In this document: positions 24,976 through 34,639 of the stretch, piece by piece
Layout: each line of letters opens with the position of its first letter
Numbering within the stretch: the stretch's first letter is position 1
NCBI RefSeq assembly: GCF_010389155.1
Contig: NC_057761.1
Coordinates: forward strand, 45,618,213 to 45,682,212
Direction of reading: 5' to 3'
Source of the DNA: Erigeron canadensis
Taxonomy: Eukaryota > Streptophyta > Magnoliopsida > Asterales > Asteraceae
DNA length: 64,000 nt
Program-made: the position numbers and the translations under genes
Notes under the pieces: model-generated
What the model was told of the DNA's origin: nothing
Databases searched by the model: none
What the model saw: the letters and a program-made list of their open reading frames with translations, nothing else

Positions 24976-25392
24976 TTCTACAACATGAGCATCAAACTAT
25001 ATATCAAATTAATTTCCGTAACGTAATTAAGTAAGTAAGAACAATTAATACTTACCTAACAAAGCTTATATGAACACCAAGGCTACGATGTGTAGCCGAA
25101 CAATCCAAACACAAGAACACACCGTACGTAACTGACGCCCACGTTGGATTCTTGGCGTTACAATCAAAACATATCTGATCCAATTAATTAAAAAGATTTA
25201 AAAAAAAAAAACAGCAATAATAATAACACATTCATGAAAACTAACTTTATTTATATATATATGCATGCATATTGAATTGATCAAACAGCTAGCTAGCATG
25301 CAAATACAAAACAAAAACCAAACCTTGTTCTCTGATCTGGATTTGAGCTTCCAGAAAATGGTGTTTTTATCGGTGAATTGATCAGAAGCCAT
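22394..25392 (-). CDS. ARF GTPase-activating protein, AGD8/9/10 (ArfGAP2/3) type
   Basis: Seven exons on the minus strand: 25324-25392, 25056-25174, 24359-24758, 23664-23921, 23318-23440, 22861-22965 and 22394-22501. All junctions are GT-AG and in phase, giving 393 aa against roughly 400 in Arabidopsis AGD8-10. The ArfGAP zinc finger is complete: C25-X2-C28-X16-C45-X2-C48, followed by the arginine finger R53 in THRSLGVH. The C-terminal half carries two ISSxxxFG repeats (ISSVQFFG about 299-306, ISSADLFG about 328-335), the Glo3 motif of ArfGAP2/3 proteins linked to COPI coatomer. The predicted role is GTP hydrolysis on ARF1 during COPI vesicle cycling at the Golgi. The gene appears intact. Intron 2 carries a TA run, and an (ATT)n run lies 0.2 kb upstream of the start codon. 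Confidence 0.93.
24949..24976. repeat. (TA)n microsatellite in ArfGAP intron 2
   Basis: About 14 TA units between exons 2 and 3. Confidence 0.9.
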
Positions 25393-25594
25393 TATTTGTA
25401 TTATTTAATATATCAATCAATCAAATCGATCTTTTTGACATGCAGAAAGATCGATTAGAAAGAAACCTCCTTCAGAAAGGAAAACAATGACACAAGACCA
25501 AACACAAACGTACAAACAAAATGAGATCCGTATACAAGAGAAATACATGTTACACCGCTAAATATATACATATAAATTAATGTTAATTTATTTC

Positions 25595-25596
<2 letters not shown>

Positions 25597-25680
<84 letters not shown>
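25597..25680. repeat. (ATT)n microsatellite upstream of ArfGAP
   Basis: About 27 ATT units with one short interruption near 25624. It lies about 205-290 bp upstream of the ArfGAP start codon, in the promoter or 5' UTR zone. Confidence 0.95.
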
Positions 25681-26309
25681 TCCAAACATCCAAAGTTTGG
25701 ACTTTGGATGTATATATGTTTAACTTATTATTATTCGACATGTTTCCCTGAAATATACAATACAGACATATATATAGAAATTATACAAAGATGATAATTT
25801 CTGCATGTCTAAGTTAACTTTTCAACACTTTACCCTTAATCGATTATTAAGCTCTAAGTATAAGAAGCTTAATTGCTCGGAAAACGTGTGTCATTTACAC
25901 AATTAATTGTCTATCACGTACGTACTCTACCACACGTACTATCCAAATTTGATGTTACTAAAATAGCGTCAAAAATATCTAGAGGGTATGTTTGGGTAAA
26001 TTGATTAAGATCGGGGTTTTGGAACGACAGTCTCCAACGATACCAAATTTTGAGCAAAACATACATTATATAACTGTAGTTTAAATTTGTGGTACAAGCT
26101 AGTGTAATTAAAGAGACATCTTAACGAGCTGAGTGTAGAAAAACTCTTGTATGTAAATGTTATTAATGTCGTGAATCATGTCCAATATCAATAGCCCAAT
26201 ACCCGGCCCACTAAGATGAATCTGGGCCAAATTAGGTGGGCAACATCAATCCCAACAAACGATATACCAGTATACCACCATTTTGAATTTTTCTAAGTGA
26301 CACATCTCT
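25681..26309. other. gene-free flank
   Basis: No gene recognised. Likely distal ArfGAP promoter and intergenic DNA. Confidence 0.5.
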
Positions 26310-26312
26310 CGA

Positions 26313-29300
26313 CACTACAAGAATATTACTAACATTTAGCAAGGAATATCATTAGCAAGGACACCATATCCTTACTAAAGCCTGCTAAAAGACAAAAGAA
26401 GTAGGTTTAGTTGATTTTTTGGTTTGACCAAACATTTAGCAAGGACTATGTCCTCACAACATGATTTTTAATTTTTTTAATAATTTAATGTTGTTGACTC
26501 TAAGTTAAAACAGATGTAAAAAGTGGGCCCAAATCTACAGCAAGGACACTATATGTCTTTACTTTAATTACAAGAACACAAATACGTATATATATATTTA
26601 TTATTTATATATATAAATGTGTTTCAAAATTATTAATTTCCACCAAATATGAAAAAAATACCCCGGTAACATTTAGAGGGGACATTGTCCTTACTATTTG
26701 TTTTTATTTACTTGAAATTAACCCTAAAACATATATATTTATTATTTAGTCTATATATTTGTTTCAAAATTTTCAATACCCACCAAATATGAAAAATTTA
26801 CCTGGGTCACCTTTAGAGAGGACATTGTCCTTGCCGTATGTAATATGTATTTTTTTTTCTTAACAAAATTCATTTCAGTGCATGCGAATTTTTAATTCCC
26901 CCAAAAACTAAAAAATTCCTAGGTCACCTATTGTGAGAACATCGTCCTTGCTACATGTATTATAACTATTATTATGTTGTGGTGTATTTAAATTTAATTT
27001 CAAATTCTTTAAACGTAAAAAAAAATGTAATAAACCTTGCAATAGTGTATGTATGAGTAAAAGTGAGTTTGTCATACAATCAACTTGTAAAAAAACACTT
27101 CGCATATAATTTTTTTTTTTTTTGTGCAGAACAGGGGTTCAATTTTTTATTTTGTTAATATACCATGAAATGAATCAACATTTGATATTAAATAGCGAAA
27201 TGTCATATTTATTTTTATATCTAGGGTAAATTGATCTATTTTTGGCTTGATGTTTATATAATCGGTCACTAGGATTCAATAAGTTTTGGGCGACAATCAC
27301 TAATTAGTCTATACTAATTTGGTTTGTTGAACCAATAATGTTCATCTTTTTTATATACGAGCCAAATGAGTCGTGTGTGTTCATTTTTCACCCGAATGGG
27401 CTTATTGGGCCCAAAATATTATTTGGTATCCCAAATGAATGATTGAGAAACATATTGGGCTCATTAGGCTCAATTATTAGATAAACATTATACGAGAGTC
27501 ACTTCATGTCACTTTTGATTAATCAAATTTTGCAATCACTTATAGGCTAATCCCTGATAATCCTTTAGTACATACGATCAGATTTTGTAAATCTCATCCG
27601 ATCAACTACAATAAAGATTTACAAGATAATGTTTCCACTCCAACTGATGTGGAACCAACTCCAAATCCGATCTCCAATATCTACATATTGCATTTACTTG
27701 TTCAAAAGCTTTTTGTACAATGTTCGTTTAATCCTTGGGCCTATTGGGCCAAATAAGTTTCCCAATCATTCAATTTTGCCTACTGGGCTAAAAAATGTTC
27801 ATCATTTGTATAAATGGGCCAAATGAGTTTTGTGTGTTAATTGTTTACTCGGATGAGCCTATTGGGCCCTAAACGTTATTTGGTATCCCAAATGAATGAT
27901 TGAGAAACATATTGGGCTCATTAGGCCCGATTATTAGATTAACACTATAAACGAAGCTTTTGAAAAATACGAGAGTCAATTCATGTCACTTTTAATTAAT
28001 CAAACTTTGCAATCAATAATAGGCCGATCCTTGATAATCCTTTAGTACCTCCGATCAGATTTTGTAAATCAAATCTGATCAACTATAATAAAGATTCACA
28101 AGATAATGTTTCCATTCCCACTAATGCGGAACCAACTCCAAATCCAATCTCCAATATCCACATATTGCATTTACTTGTTCAAAACCTTCTTGTATAGTGT
28201 TCGTTTAATCATTGGGCTTATTAGGCCTAATATGTTTCTCAATCATTAAATTGTGCCTATTGAGCTATAAAATATTTATCATTTGTATAAATGGGCCAAA
28301 TGAGTTGTGTGTGTTCATTTTTTTTTTACCCGAATGAGCTTATTGGGCCCTATATATTATTTGTTATCCCATACTGAATGACTAACAAACATATTGGGCG
28401 CATCGTGGACAGGTGGTGACGGTGGCAAATATTGTAGATTATAGATGTAAAATGGAGAAGTGTAGTTATTTTAAAAGTTATTAGGAGATGTTATAAATTA
28501 AATTTATTAAGGTTATTACAGGTTTGTCAAGTAAATATTAAAAGTATTTCAGATGAAAATGTTTAAAATAGTGAATAAAAAGAAAGAGTCTTTTAGGGTT
28601 AACAACTACTTAGTTAAAAAAAGAAAGAAACAAATGTTTTATACTATATTTTGATAAAGACATCTATAAATATATACTTGAACAATGTGTGATGGTGGAT
28701 ATTTCTTAAAACTTTTAAATTTTGGGTATATCATATTCAAGAATAAAGTTTGTAAACTATAATTAGAACATGAAGCAAGTGGATACAATAATTTTTTAAA
28801 ATGTTTATAATATCACATAATAAATATTTGTTATATGCATTTTGTTTTATACCGTTAATGTGTTAAGATTTATTTAATAAACAATACTTAATTATCAGTA
28901 TATAGTGGATACAATAATTTTTTAAATAATGATCATTGTAACATCTTTTATCTAAATGTGTCAGTATTTGATATTATGAAAGAATAGCATGTCATTTGTT
29001 ATATTTGTTCATCCGCGTATTACGCGTGTTAATAATGTAGTTTTAAATACAATACAGTAAAATTTACATTTGTGCCTAGCAAAAAACAAAAAAAGCTCAC
29101 GAAATGATAAGGCAGCAAAAATATTTTTTTAGAAAAAAACATGTTTACCTTTTGAGATTTGATTAGATTTTACTATGTGTAAAAATCATTAACCTATTTC
29201 TCCAAATGTTTTCCCCAAAATTTTGTTTCCCCCCGTTTCCTCTTCAAAGTTCCCGCTTAAACCCCCAAATATTTTAAATCTAAATCTATATACCCCTTAA

Positions 29301-30703
29301 TCCCAATAATTCATCCCATTTATCCTTCAATTAAATAAAAAACTTTTCCATCTTTCTTCTATTTCAATTTCATATCTCTGTTACTCTTTTATCTTTCTCA
29401 ATTCTCATGCTTTATATCTATCTTTTATGTAGTTACATAAATCAAGGCGCTATTTGAGACAAAAGGAAAAAAGAAACATTCAAGTATTCAACCCTATCTG
29501 TAAAGGGTAACATTCTGCTCCTACCTCTCTTTTATTTCTAACAACCTTTTTTTGTTCATATATCTTTTATGTAGGACTAACTTTTTTTGGTATTGTTCTT
29601 TGTTAGATCTTAAGGTTTCAAAAACACTCCATGTGATTTCTCGTCGGGAAAAACACCGAACCTCTTAAGCAATAACCGCTGGCCACCGGAAAACCAACCC
29701 GTTCCTTTGTTAGAAACCACCGTCCCTGCTGGTTGGAATAAGCCCACTCTGCCGGAAAAGACCACTGTCACCTATAAACTTTGTAATTGCTTTTATATTT
29801 CACTGATTTTAAGAGTTGTAATTGTTTTTATCTTTCATTGATTTTAAGAATTCATCTAGTAAACTTTTTGACACCTCATAATCATGTTTACAAACTTGAT
29901 TTTACAGGTTGAAGATGTGATTTAGAAGCAGGGGAAGATTTTCACAAGCTAAAATTGGTTGTGTTGTTGATTTCAAAGTCACTTTTAGAGTTTCCAAGTT
30001 GTTTAATGTGTTTGTACTTTTACTATTTTGTAATTTCAATTTTTCTTCCAGTTTTTATTCGTAGTCTAAACTCCTAATATGTGGTTTGATTTGTGGTTGG
30101 TACATTTTGTTCTATTATTGTTAGTATATACATTTGATGATATCAATGGTATTGTAGTTTGATGACATTGTCATCGTCTTTGTTGTTTGATAAGCAGTGG
30201 AAATATAAACCAGATGATCTAAAATCCGGAAAATTCGGGCTGAACCGTATATAGACCAAAAAGTGCAACAAAATTATAACAAGAAGAAAGTCCTTTCTGA
30301 AGATTTTAGCAACGACATTAGAAAAAATAATAATAAAAAAATATTTTACATATAGCAAGGACTTTGTCATTGCTGTTAATTTCGTATTTATTGTAGCTTT
30401 ATACGCTTATAATACAATTATATATTTATACATGTATAATTATATATGATATATAGTTTTAGAATTATTTATCGAAATTCTATAGCAAGGACTTTGTCCT
30501 TGCTATAAGAAATTATTATCATTTTTTAAAGTCATAGTTGTCCTTGCTAAAACCGTTGACCGTCCTTGCTAGAAACATCTAGCCACGACTCATCGCCCAC
30601 GACCTATCAGTGAGGACAAGTCCTTGCTGTAGACATTTAGCAAGGACAATGTGACATTTATCAAGGACTTTTGTCCTTGCTAAAAGTGATTTTTCTTGTA
30701 GTG
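26313..30703. mobile_element. complete non-autonomous CACTA (En/Spm) transposon
   Basis: It starts CACTACAAGAA and ends TTCTTGTAGTG, the canonical plant CACTA terminal inverted repeat. A perfect 3-bp duplication, CGA, flanks it at 26310-26312 and 30704-30706. Many direct and inverted copies of AGCAAGGAC / GTCCTTGCT lie within about 600 bp of the left end and 370 bp of the right end, as expected for subterminal transposase-binding repeats. The 4391-bp body encodes no TNPD/TNPA-like frame. It contains a tandem repeat block (27361-28400), a Helitron-like remnant (about 28405-28670) and unassigned sequence at 29.0-30.1 kb with a GC-richer patch at 29.64-29.77 kb. Confidence 0.92.
27361..28400. 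repeat. large tandem repeat inside the CACTA element
   Basis: A unit of about 460-475 bp is present two full times plus a partial third. The landmark GCCAAATGAG occurs at 27361, 27818 and 28295. Other landmarks such as TGATAATCCTTTAGTAC and ATTGCATTTACTTGTTCAAA recur at the same spacing. Copies differ by substitutions and small indels. Confidence 0.85.
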
Positions 30704-30826
30704 CGACCTTCTTTTTTGGGAGTAATGAATCCCTCCCATATTATCATGTCAAAAGGAAGTCCGTCCTTTGTTTTCTCGTTTCCCAGTTTCCTTTTAAAAT
30801 CATATTAGACGGTTAGTAATGTGTTA

Positions 30827-30829
<3 letters not shown>

Positions 30830-30880
<51 letters not shown>
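30830..30880. repeat. (TA)n microsatellite
   Basis: About 25 TA units immediately left of a foldback element. Confidence 0.95.
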
Positions 30881-30885
<5 letters not shown>

Positions 30886-31232
30886 TAAAGTTATTTTGAG
30901 AACCTTTTTTTTGCGAGAACCTTTGAGAACTTTTCAAATCACCCAACAGATGATTGTTCTTTACATGAAAATTGTTTTTTGATTGTTTTCTGAATAACTT
31001 ATGTCTAATTTTGAAGTTTATAATTGTGTAGGAGCATGAATTATTATCCGTTATACAATTAGTTTATGCAAGTCGATCACATGTAATCATAGCAATATTT
31101 GTGCACATGTGATCAAGGATCCAAATTTCCACATAATTGTATAACGGATGATAATCCATGCCTCCACACAATTATAAACTTCAAAATTACACATAAGTTG
31201 TTCGGAAAACAATAAAAAAACAATTTTCATTC
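30881..31232. mobile_element. palindromic foldback element FB, copy 1 (right end missing)
   Basis: The left terminus GAGAGTAAAGTTATTTTGAG is followed by two GAGAACCTTT segments. Inner arms are complementary: ATTATCCGTTATACAATTA near 31038 faces TAATTGTATAACGGATGATA near 31134. The outer arms AACTTATGTCTAATTTTGAA and TTCAAAATTACACATAAGTT also pair. The right arm stops at ATTTTCAT, where retroelement sequence begins. A sister copy lies at 62136-62455. Confidence 0.75.
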
Positions 31233-31356
31233 CCGAGAAGCCTAACCTTTAAACTAGACAAAAGAAATTAAAAATAAAATTACCTAACCTCGGGTTGCCT
31301 CCCGGGAAGCGCTAATTTTTGTTCGAGTCATTAGCTAGACTCATTCCCCAAATTTA

Positions 31357-32889
31357 TCATGGTACACTTAAAATGTCGGGCGGTTTACGCGAATAAGGTG
31401 AAAAATATGTGAATCTTATCTTAATCATTACCCAGACCATTTCTTTCACCTTATAAAAATTCACTTTTAAGATGTCAAAATTAGTTGTTTCTTTTTTACA
31501 ATCCATCTTAAAAAGCCAACCTTTCATACGAAAATACAAAATTTTCAAACTTTTGTCATGGCACGGAATATTCAAGTAATTCATATCAAGGCTTATAACC
31601 GTCCATTCAAAAGAATCGGGAGCTAAAGGATCCGGAGCTAGTTTAAAGAATAAGAAATAATGCATGAAATTACTACTAGCCCTTAAATTAACCAATTCAA
31701 TGCTTCCAAAACTATTTAAAGCATAAGAGGTTAGAAAGCTCCCTGAATAACCATGCTTGGGTTGCAAATCATCTTGACTAGTGCCATGATCTTCCTTATC
31801 TGACTCTTTCTTTCGTGCCATGATCTTCATTATAGATGTGCTCAGCTTTCGCACTCCTACAAACAAATGAAAAGAAAACATTTTAGTATATAATAAATCA
31901 ATTAAATTCGAATGCTTACCTGAATGAGTGGGAATTAAATTCTCTTCGGCTCTTTTTGGTAGGATCACAGACTCCCCCACACTTGAAGTGTTGGGTGGTC
32001 TAAACTTGAAAAGTGAGAAACCCTCAAGCAAGACATTGGTTTTCTCCCAAATTTCGTCTCCCATATCTCCATTATTAGCTTCAATGACGAGTGAGAAATT
32101 CCTTATGGTGGATACAAGCTTGCTTCCCATGGTCGGGGTAGTCACCATCTCTTCATCCCATATGATTTCAAGCTCTTCTTCCCATTCAGCTTCATCCCAA
32201 ACGATTTCACTTTGTTTTCCCAATTCCACATCAATACGATCACTTCCATGCTCATTGCTCGACTCGTGCGGTTCCTTCCTATCCTTCAAAACAGGGTTAG
32301 TAGTACCTGGAACACAAATAGAAATAGAAATCACCTCACCAGAAAGTGAAGTAAAATATTCCTCATAAACAATGTCATTAAAATCCTCAGCGCTCATGGA
32401 AGGTATCTCGTGTGTCTCAAAATCATGCTCCTCATCCACGTTATCCTCATGCTCATCGATAATGGGTAATAACTCATGTGATTTAGATGGCGGCATTTGA
32501 TGATCTTCCCATGTTTCGTCTTCTTCCGGTTGAGCATATTTTTCCATATAGTCAAACATCTCATCCGGATTCATCGAGAAGAATTCGTCACCAAGTATTT
32601 CCCTTGTTTCTTCTTCCAACCCACGACAATATACCAAAACTAATTGACGAATGGTAAGCCCGTACATTCCAAACTTTTCAACTATTTTTCTTATCCTTAA
32701 CCAAGCTTCCTCGTAAGTTTCATCAGCAAACTGCTCAAAGTTCCGAAGCTCATCAGGATATTCTTCTTCCGAATCATAAACTTGATATGCCATTCGTGAT
32801 GTCAATCCTGCAAAACAGACACTAGCACAACCCGTGAAAAGCACCGATGGAAGAAAATTTAAACTAAACAAAAATAAAACAAAAAACAA
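31357..32889 (-). CDS. gag-like retrotransposon protein, uninterrupted 510-codon frame
   Basis: The frame is open for 510 codons; the likely start is the internal MAYQVYDSEEE about 32 codons in. The segment FADETYEEAWLRIRKIVEKFG, continuing through LVYCRGLEEETREIL, fits the retrotransposon gag (PF03732-like) pattern in which E-x-EAW-x-R is characteristic. An acidic middle (many E/D) follows, then a C-terminal part of about 200 residues with no recognised domain. It lacks a CCHC knuckle. It sits directly downstream of the LTR and PBS. Absence of stops in a truncated element suggests a recent insertion or selection on a gag-only element. Confidence 0.6.
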   Translation of the reverse strand: MFFVLFLFSLNFLPSVLFTGCASVCFAGLTSRMAYQVYDSEEEYPDELRNFEQFADETYEEAWLRIRKIVEKFGMYGLTIRQLVLVYCRGLEEETREILGDEFFSMNPDEMFDYMEKYAQPEEDETWEDHQMPPSKSHELLPIIDEHEDNVDEEHDFETHEIPSMSAEDFNDIVYEEYFTSLSGEVISISICVPGTTNPVLKDRKEPHESSNEHGSDRIDVELGKQSEIVWDEAEWEEELEIIWDEEMVTTPTMGSKLVSTIRNFSLVIEANNGDMGDEIWEKTNVLLEGFSLFKFRPPNTSSVGESVILPKRAEENLIPTHSGKHSNLIDLLYTKMFSFHLFVGVRKLSTSIMKIMARKKESDKEDHGTSQDDLQPKHGYSGSFLTSYALNSFGSIELVNLRASSNFMHYFLFFKLAPDPLAPDSFEWTVISLDMNYLNIPCHDKSLKILYFRMKGWLFKMDCKKETTNFDILKVNFYKVKEMVWVMIKIRFTYFSPYSRKPPDILSVP

Positions 32890-32990
32890 AAATTAAAATA
32901 AAACTAATCCAAGAAAGCAAGTAACTCTCTTGCACGTGAGTACAAAAAAGGATCAACTACGAAATCTCGAACTTAAGCTCTTAAATTAGT

Positions 32991-33007
32991 CCCCGGCAGC
33001 GGCGCCA
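32991..33007 (-). other. primer binding site, tRNA-Asp type
   Basis: The minus strand reads TGGCGCCGCTGCCGGGG, complementary to the 3' end of plant tRNA-Asp with one difference (CTG for the usual TTG). It lies 6 bp inside the LTR end, the position and primer used by Athila-type Ty3/gypsy elements. Confidence 0.8.
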
Positions 33008-33013
33008 AAAACT

Positions 33014-34516
33014 TGATGTGTGATAATCTAGTTAAATTAAAATCCTTAAAAATACTCCGAATCGAATACCACACACAATCGGGCAGTGGACCCGTTCGTA
33101 TGCAATATAAATTAAAGTAAGTAAAGGTTCATTTCACGGAGACTACAAAGAGCTAGCGAGTTTTAAGTAGTTAAAAAGAGTTTGGTTTTTTAAAGACACC
33201 ACGTCATCTTTGTTTTTATATTAAAACGTTAGTTGATTGAAAGAGTTAGAAATTCCAAAGAATTTATCGAAAAGAAAATTGTTTTAAATCACATAGGATG
33301 GGAAGATCATCCACTTTGACTCCATGATACACATTATTTAGGTTGCATATAATTGAAGAACCAATTCAAATATGTTGATTTATAACCGAGAACTAAACAA
33401 AGACTCACCCCGTACCTGTCAAGTTCGTTACTTTATTCAATTCCCTTAATTAACTAATTCCATTACTAAGACCGGTACCCCAAGATGCCTTTCATAACTT
33501 TCCTAGTCAACTAATTGTTTTGGTTATTTAGATAACAATTGTGTCTATTGATTGTACCCAACCATTAACTCGTTAACTCTTATTAACTATTAATTACTTT
33601 CTACCGTACCCGTCATAGAAACAATCGCTTCTAACCAAGCAATCAAAATAACTTTTACATAGCCTAGTTACCACTAAGATCATGCAAAAACTATCCGCAA
33701 TTAAGAGTTAAATAACAAAGAATTAATAAGCTAAGATTACGACACAACGTTAAATCAAATCAACTTGAATTCAAAAGATTATGCAACCGTTATTCAATGT
33801 ATCACTTCATCTCAGTGGATGACGAATTATTTAGCTACTCATAATCATAAACAAAGCACAAAGGGTAAAAGTATAAGAGAACATATTGTACCAATGGGTA
33901 GAAAACAAGTAAACGCTAAGAAAATCGATAACCGAATGCCTTGAAGCTCACGAACAACCCTTGGATCTTGATGGACGAAAAAGCTGTTGAGAATAGCCCC
34001 AAAGAACCCTAAAATCTACTAGAGGTGATTTTATATCGAATGGGAGGGTTATGGTCTTGTATTTATAGTGAAAAATCAAAAACCCTTCAGCCGACCTATT
34101 TTATGCGCCGCACAAACCATCCATGCGCCGCACAAAACCTCAAATTTCCATATTTCAGACTTTCCATGCCCGCTATGCGCCACATGCTCTCGGTGTGCGT
34201 CACACAGACACAATTGCCAAATTCCCTGTCCAAAATCTCACTTTTCTGTGCGCTGCATGCCCATTGTGTGCGCCGCATATGCTTCCAGATTTTGCAAAAC
34301 TTGTCTTTTTCAACTCGTCTTCACTCGTACTTGTCCAAGAATCATCCTAATGCATCTTTTATCCTTCCAAATGCTATTTCTAACCAATGTACCTGTTCTA
34401 AGACTGAAATCACTAACAATACCATCAAAGCATCGAATATACATATAATTTGCACATAATTAAGCTTAAAACGACTTAAAAACGATATGGAAATATGCAT
34501 ATAAATGGACATATCA
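33014..34516 (-). repeat. 5' LTR of the retroelement, about 1.5 kb
   Basis: On the minus strand it begins TGATATGTCCATTTATATGC and ends CACACATCA next to the PBS, giving TG...CA ends. A TATA box (CTATAAAT, complement of 34061-34067) marks the likely U3/R boundary. U3 contains the repeated motifs annotated below. No partner LTR exists in the window, so age cannot be estimated. Confidence 0.7.
34104..34277 (-). promoter_or_regulatory. phased TGCGCCGCA motif array in the LTR U3
   Basis: Six copies of TGCGCCGCA or close variants start at 34104, 34124, 34175, 34196, 34249 and 34269. Within pairs the spacing is 20-21 bp; between pairs it is about 71-74 bp. They lie 40-215 bp upstream of the LTR TATA box on the element's strand. 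Regular two-helical-turn spacing suggests paired binding sites (inference). Confidence 0.5.
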
Positions 34517-34524
34517 TCTACCTA

Positions 34525-34625
34525 ACGGGCTGCGCCCTTAGCCGTTATTCCTCCGCCATGGACTGACGGGCTTCGTCCTTGGCTACCATGGCTCTGCCAT
34601 GGATTGACGGGCTCCGCCCTTGACC
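34525..34625. other. cluster of short GC hairpins
   Basis: Four small inverted repeats lie in about 100 bp: GGGCTGCGCCC, a GACGGGCTTCGTCC-type unit, ATGGCTCTGCCAT and GGGCTCCGCCC, linked by GACGGGC phrases. It lies immediately outside the LTR boundary. Function unknown. Confidence 0.6.
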
Positions 34626-34639
34626 TTCATTGTTGTGTA

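Larger units (their letters stand above)
31233..34516 (-). mobile_element. truncated LTR retrotransposon with one LTR, PBS and gag-like ORF
   Basis: Read on the minus strand: LTR (34516 down to 33014), primer binding site, a long gag-like frame, then AGCGCTTCCCGGGAGGCAAC, a segment I associate with the 3' internal region of Athila/Tat-lineage elements. No protease, reverse transcriptase, RNase H or integrase is visible, and no second LTR occurs before the foldback element at 31232. It resembles a gag-only non-autonomous Ty3/gypsy-type element that lost its 3' end. Confidence 0.7.

Noticed and set aside
31928..32368. 146-codon plus-strand frame
   Set aside because: Antisense shadow of the gag-like frame on the minus strand.
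34025..34459. Overlapping open frames of 75-144 codons on both strands
   Set aside because: They lie inside the retroelement LTR U3; translations reflect the GC-richer repeated TGCGCCGCA motifs, not a protein family.
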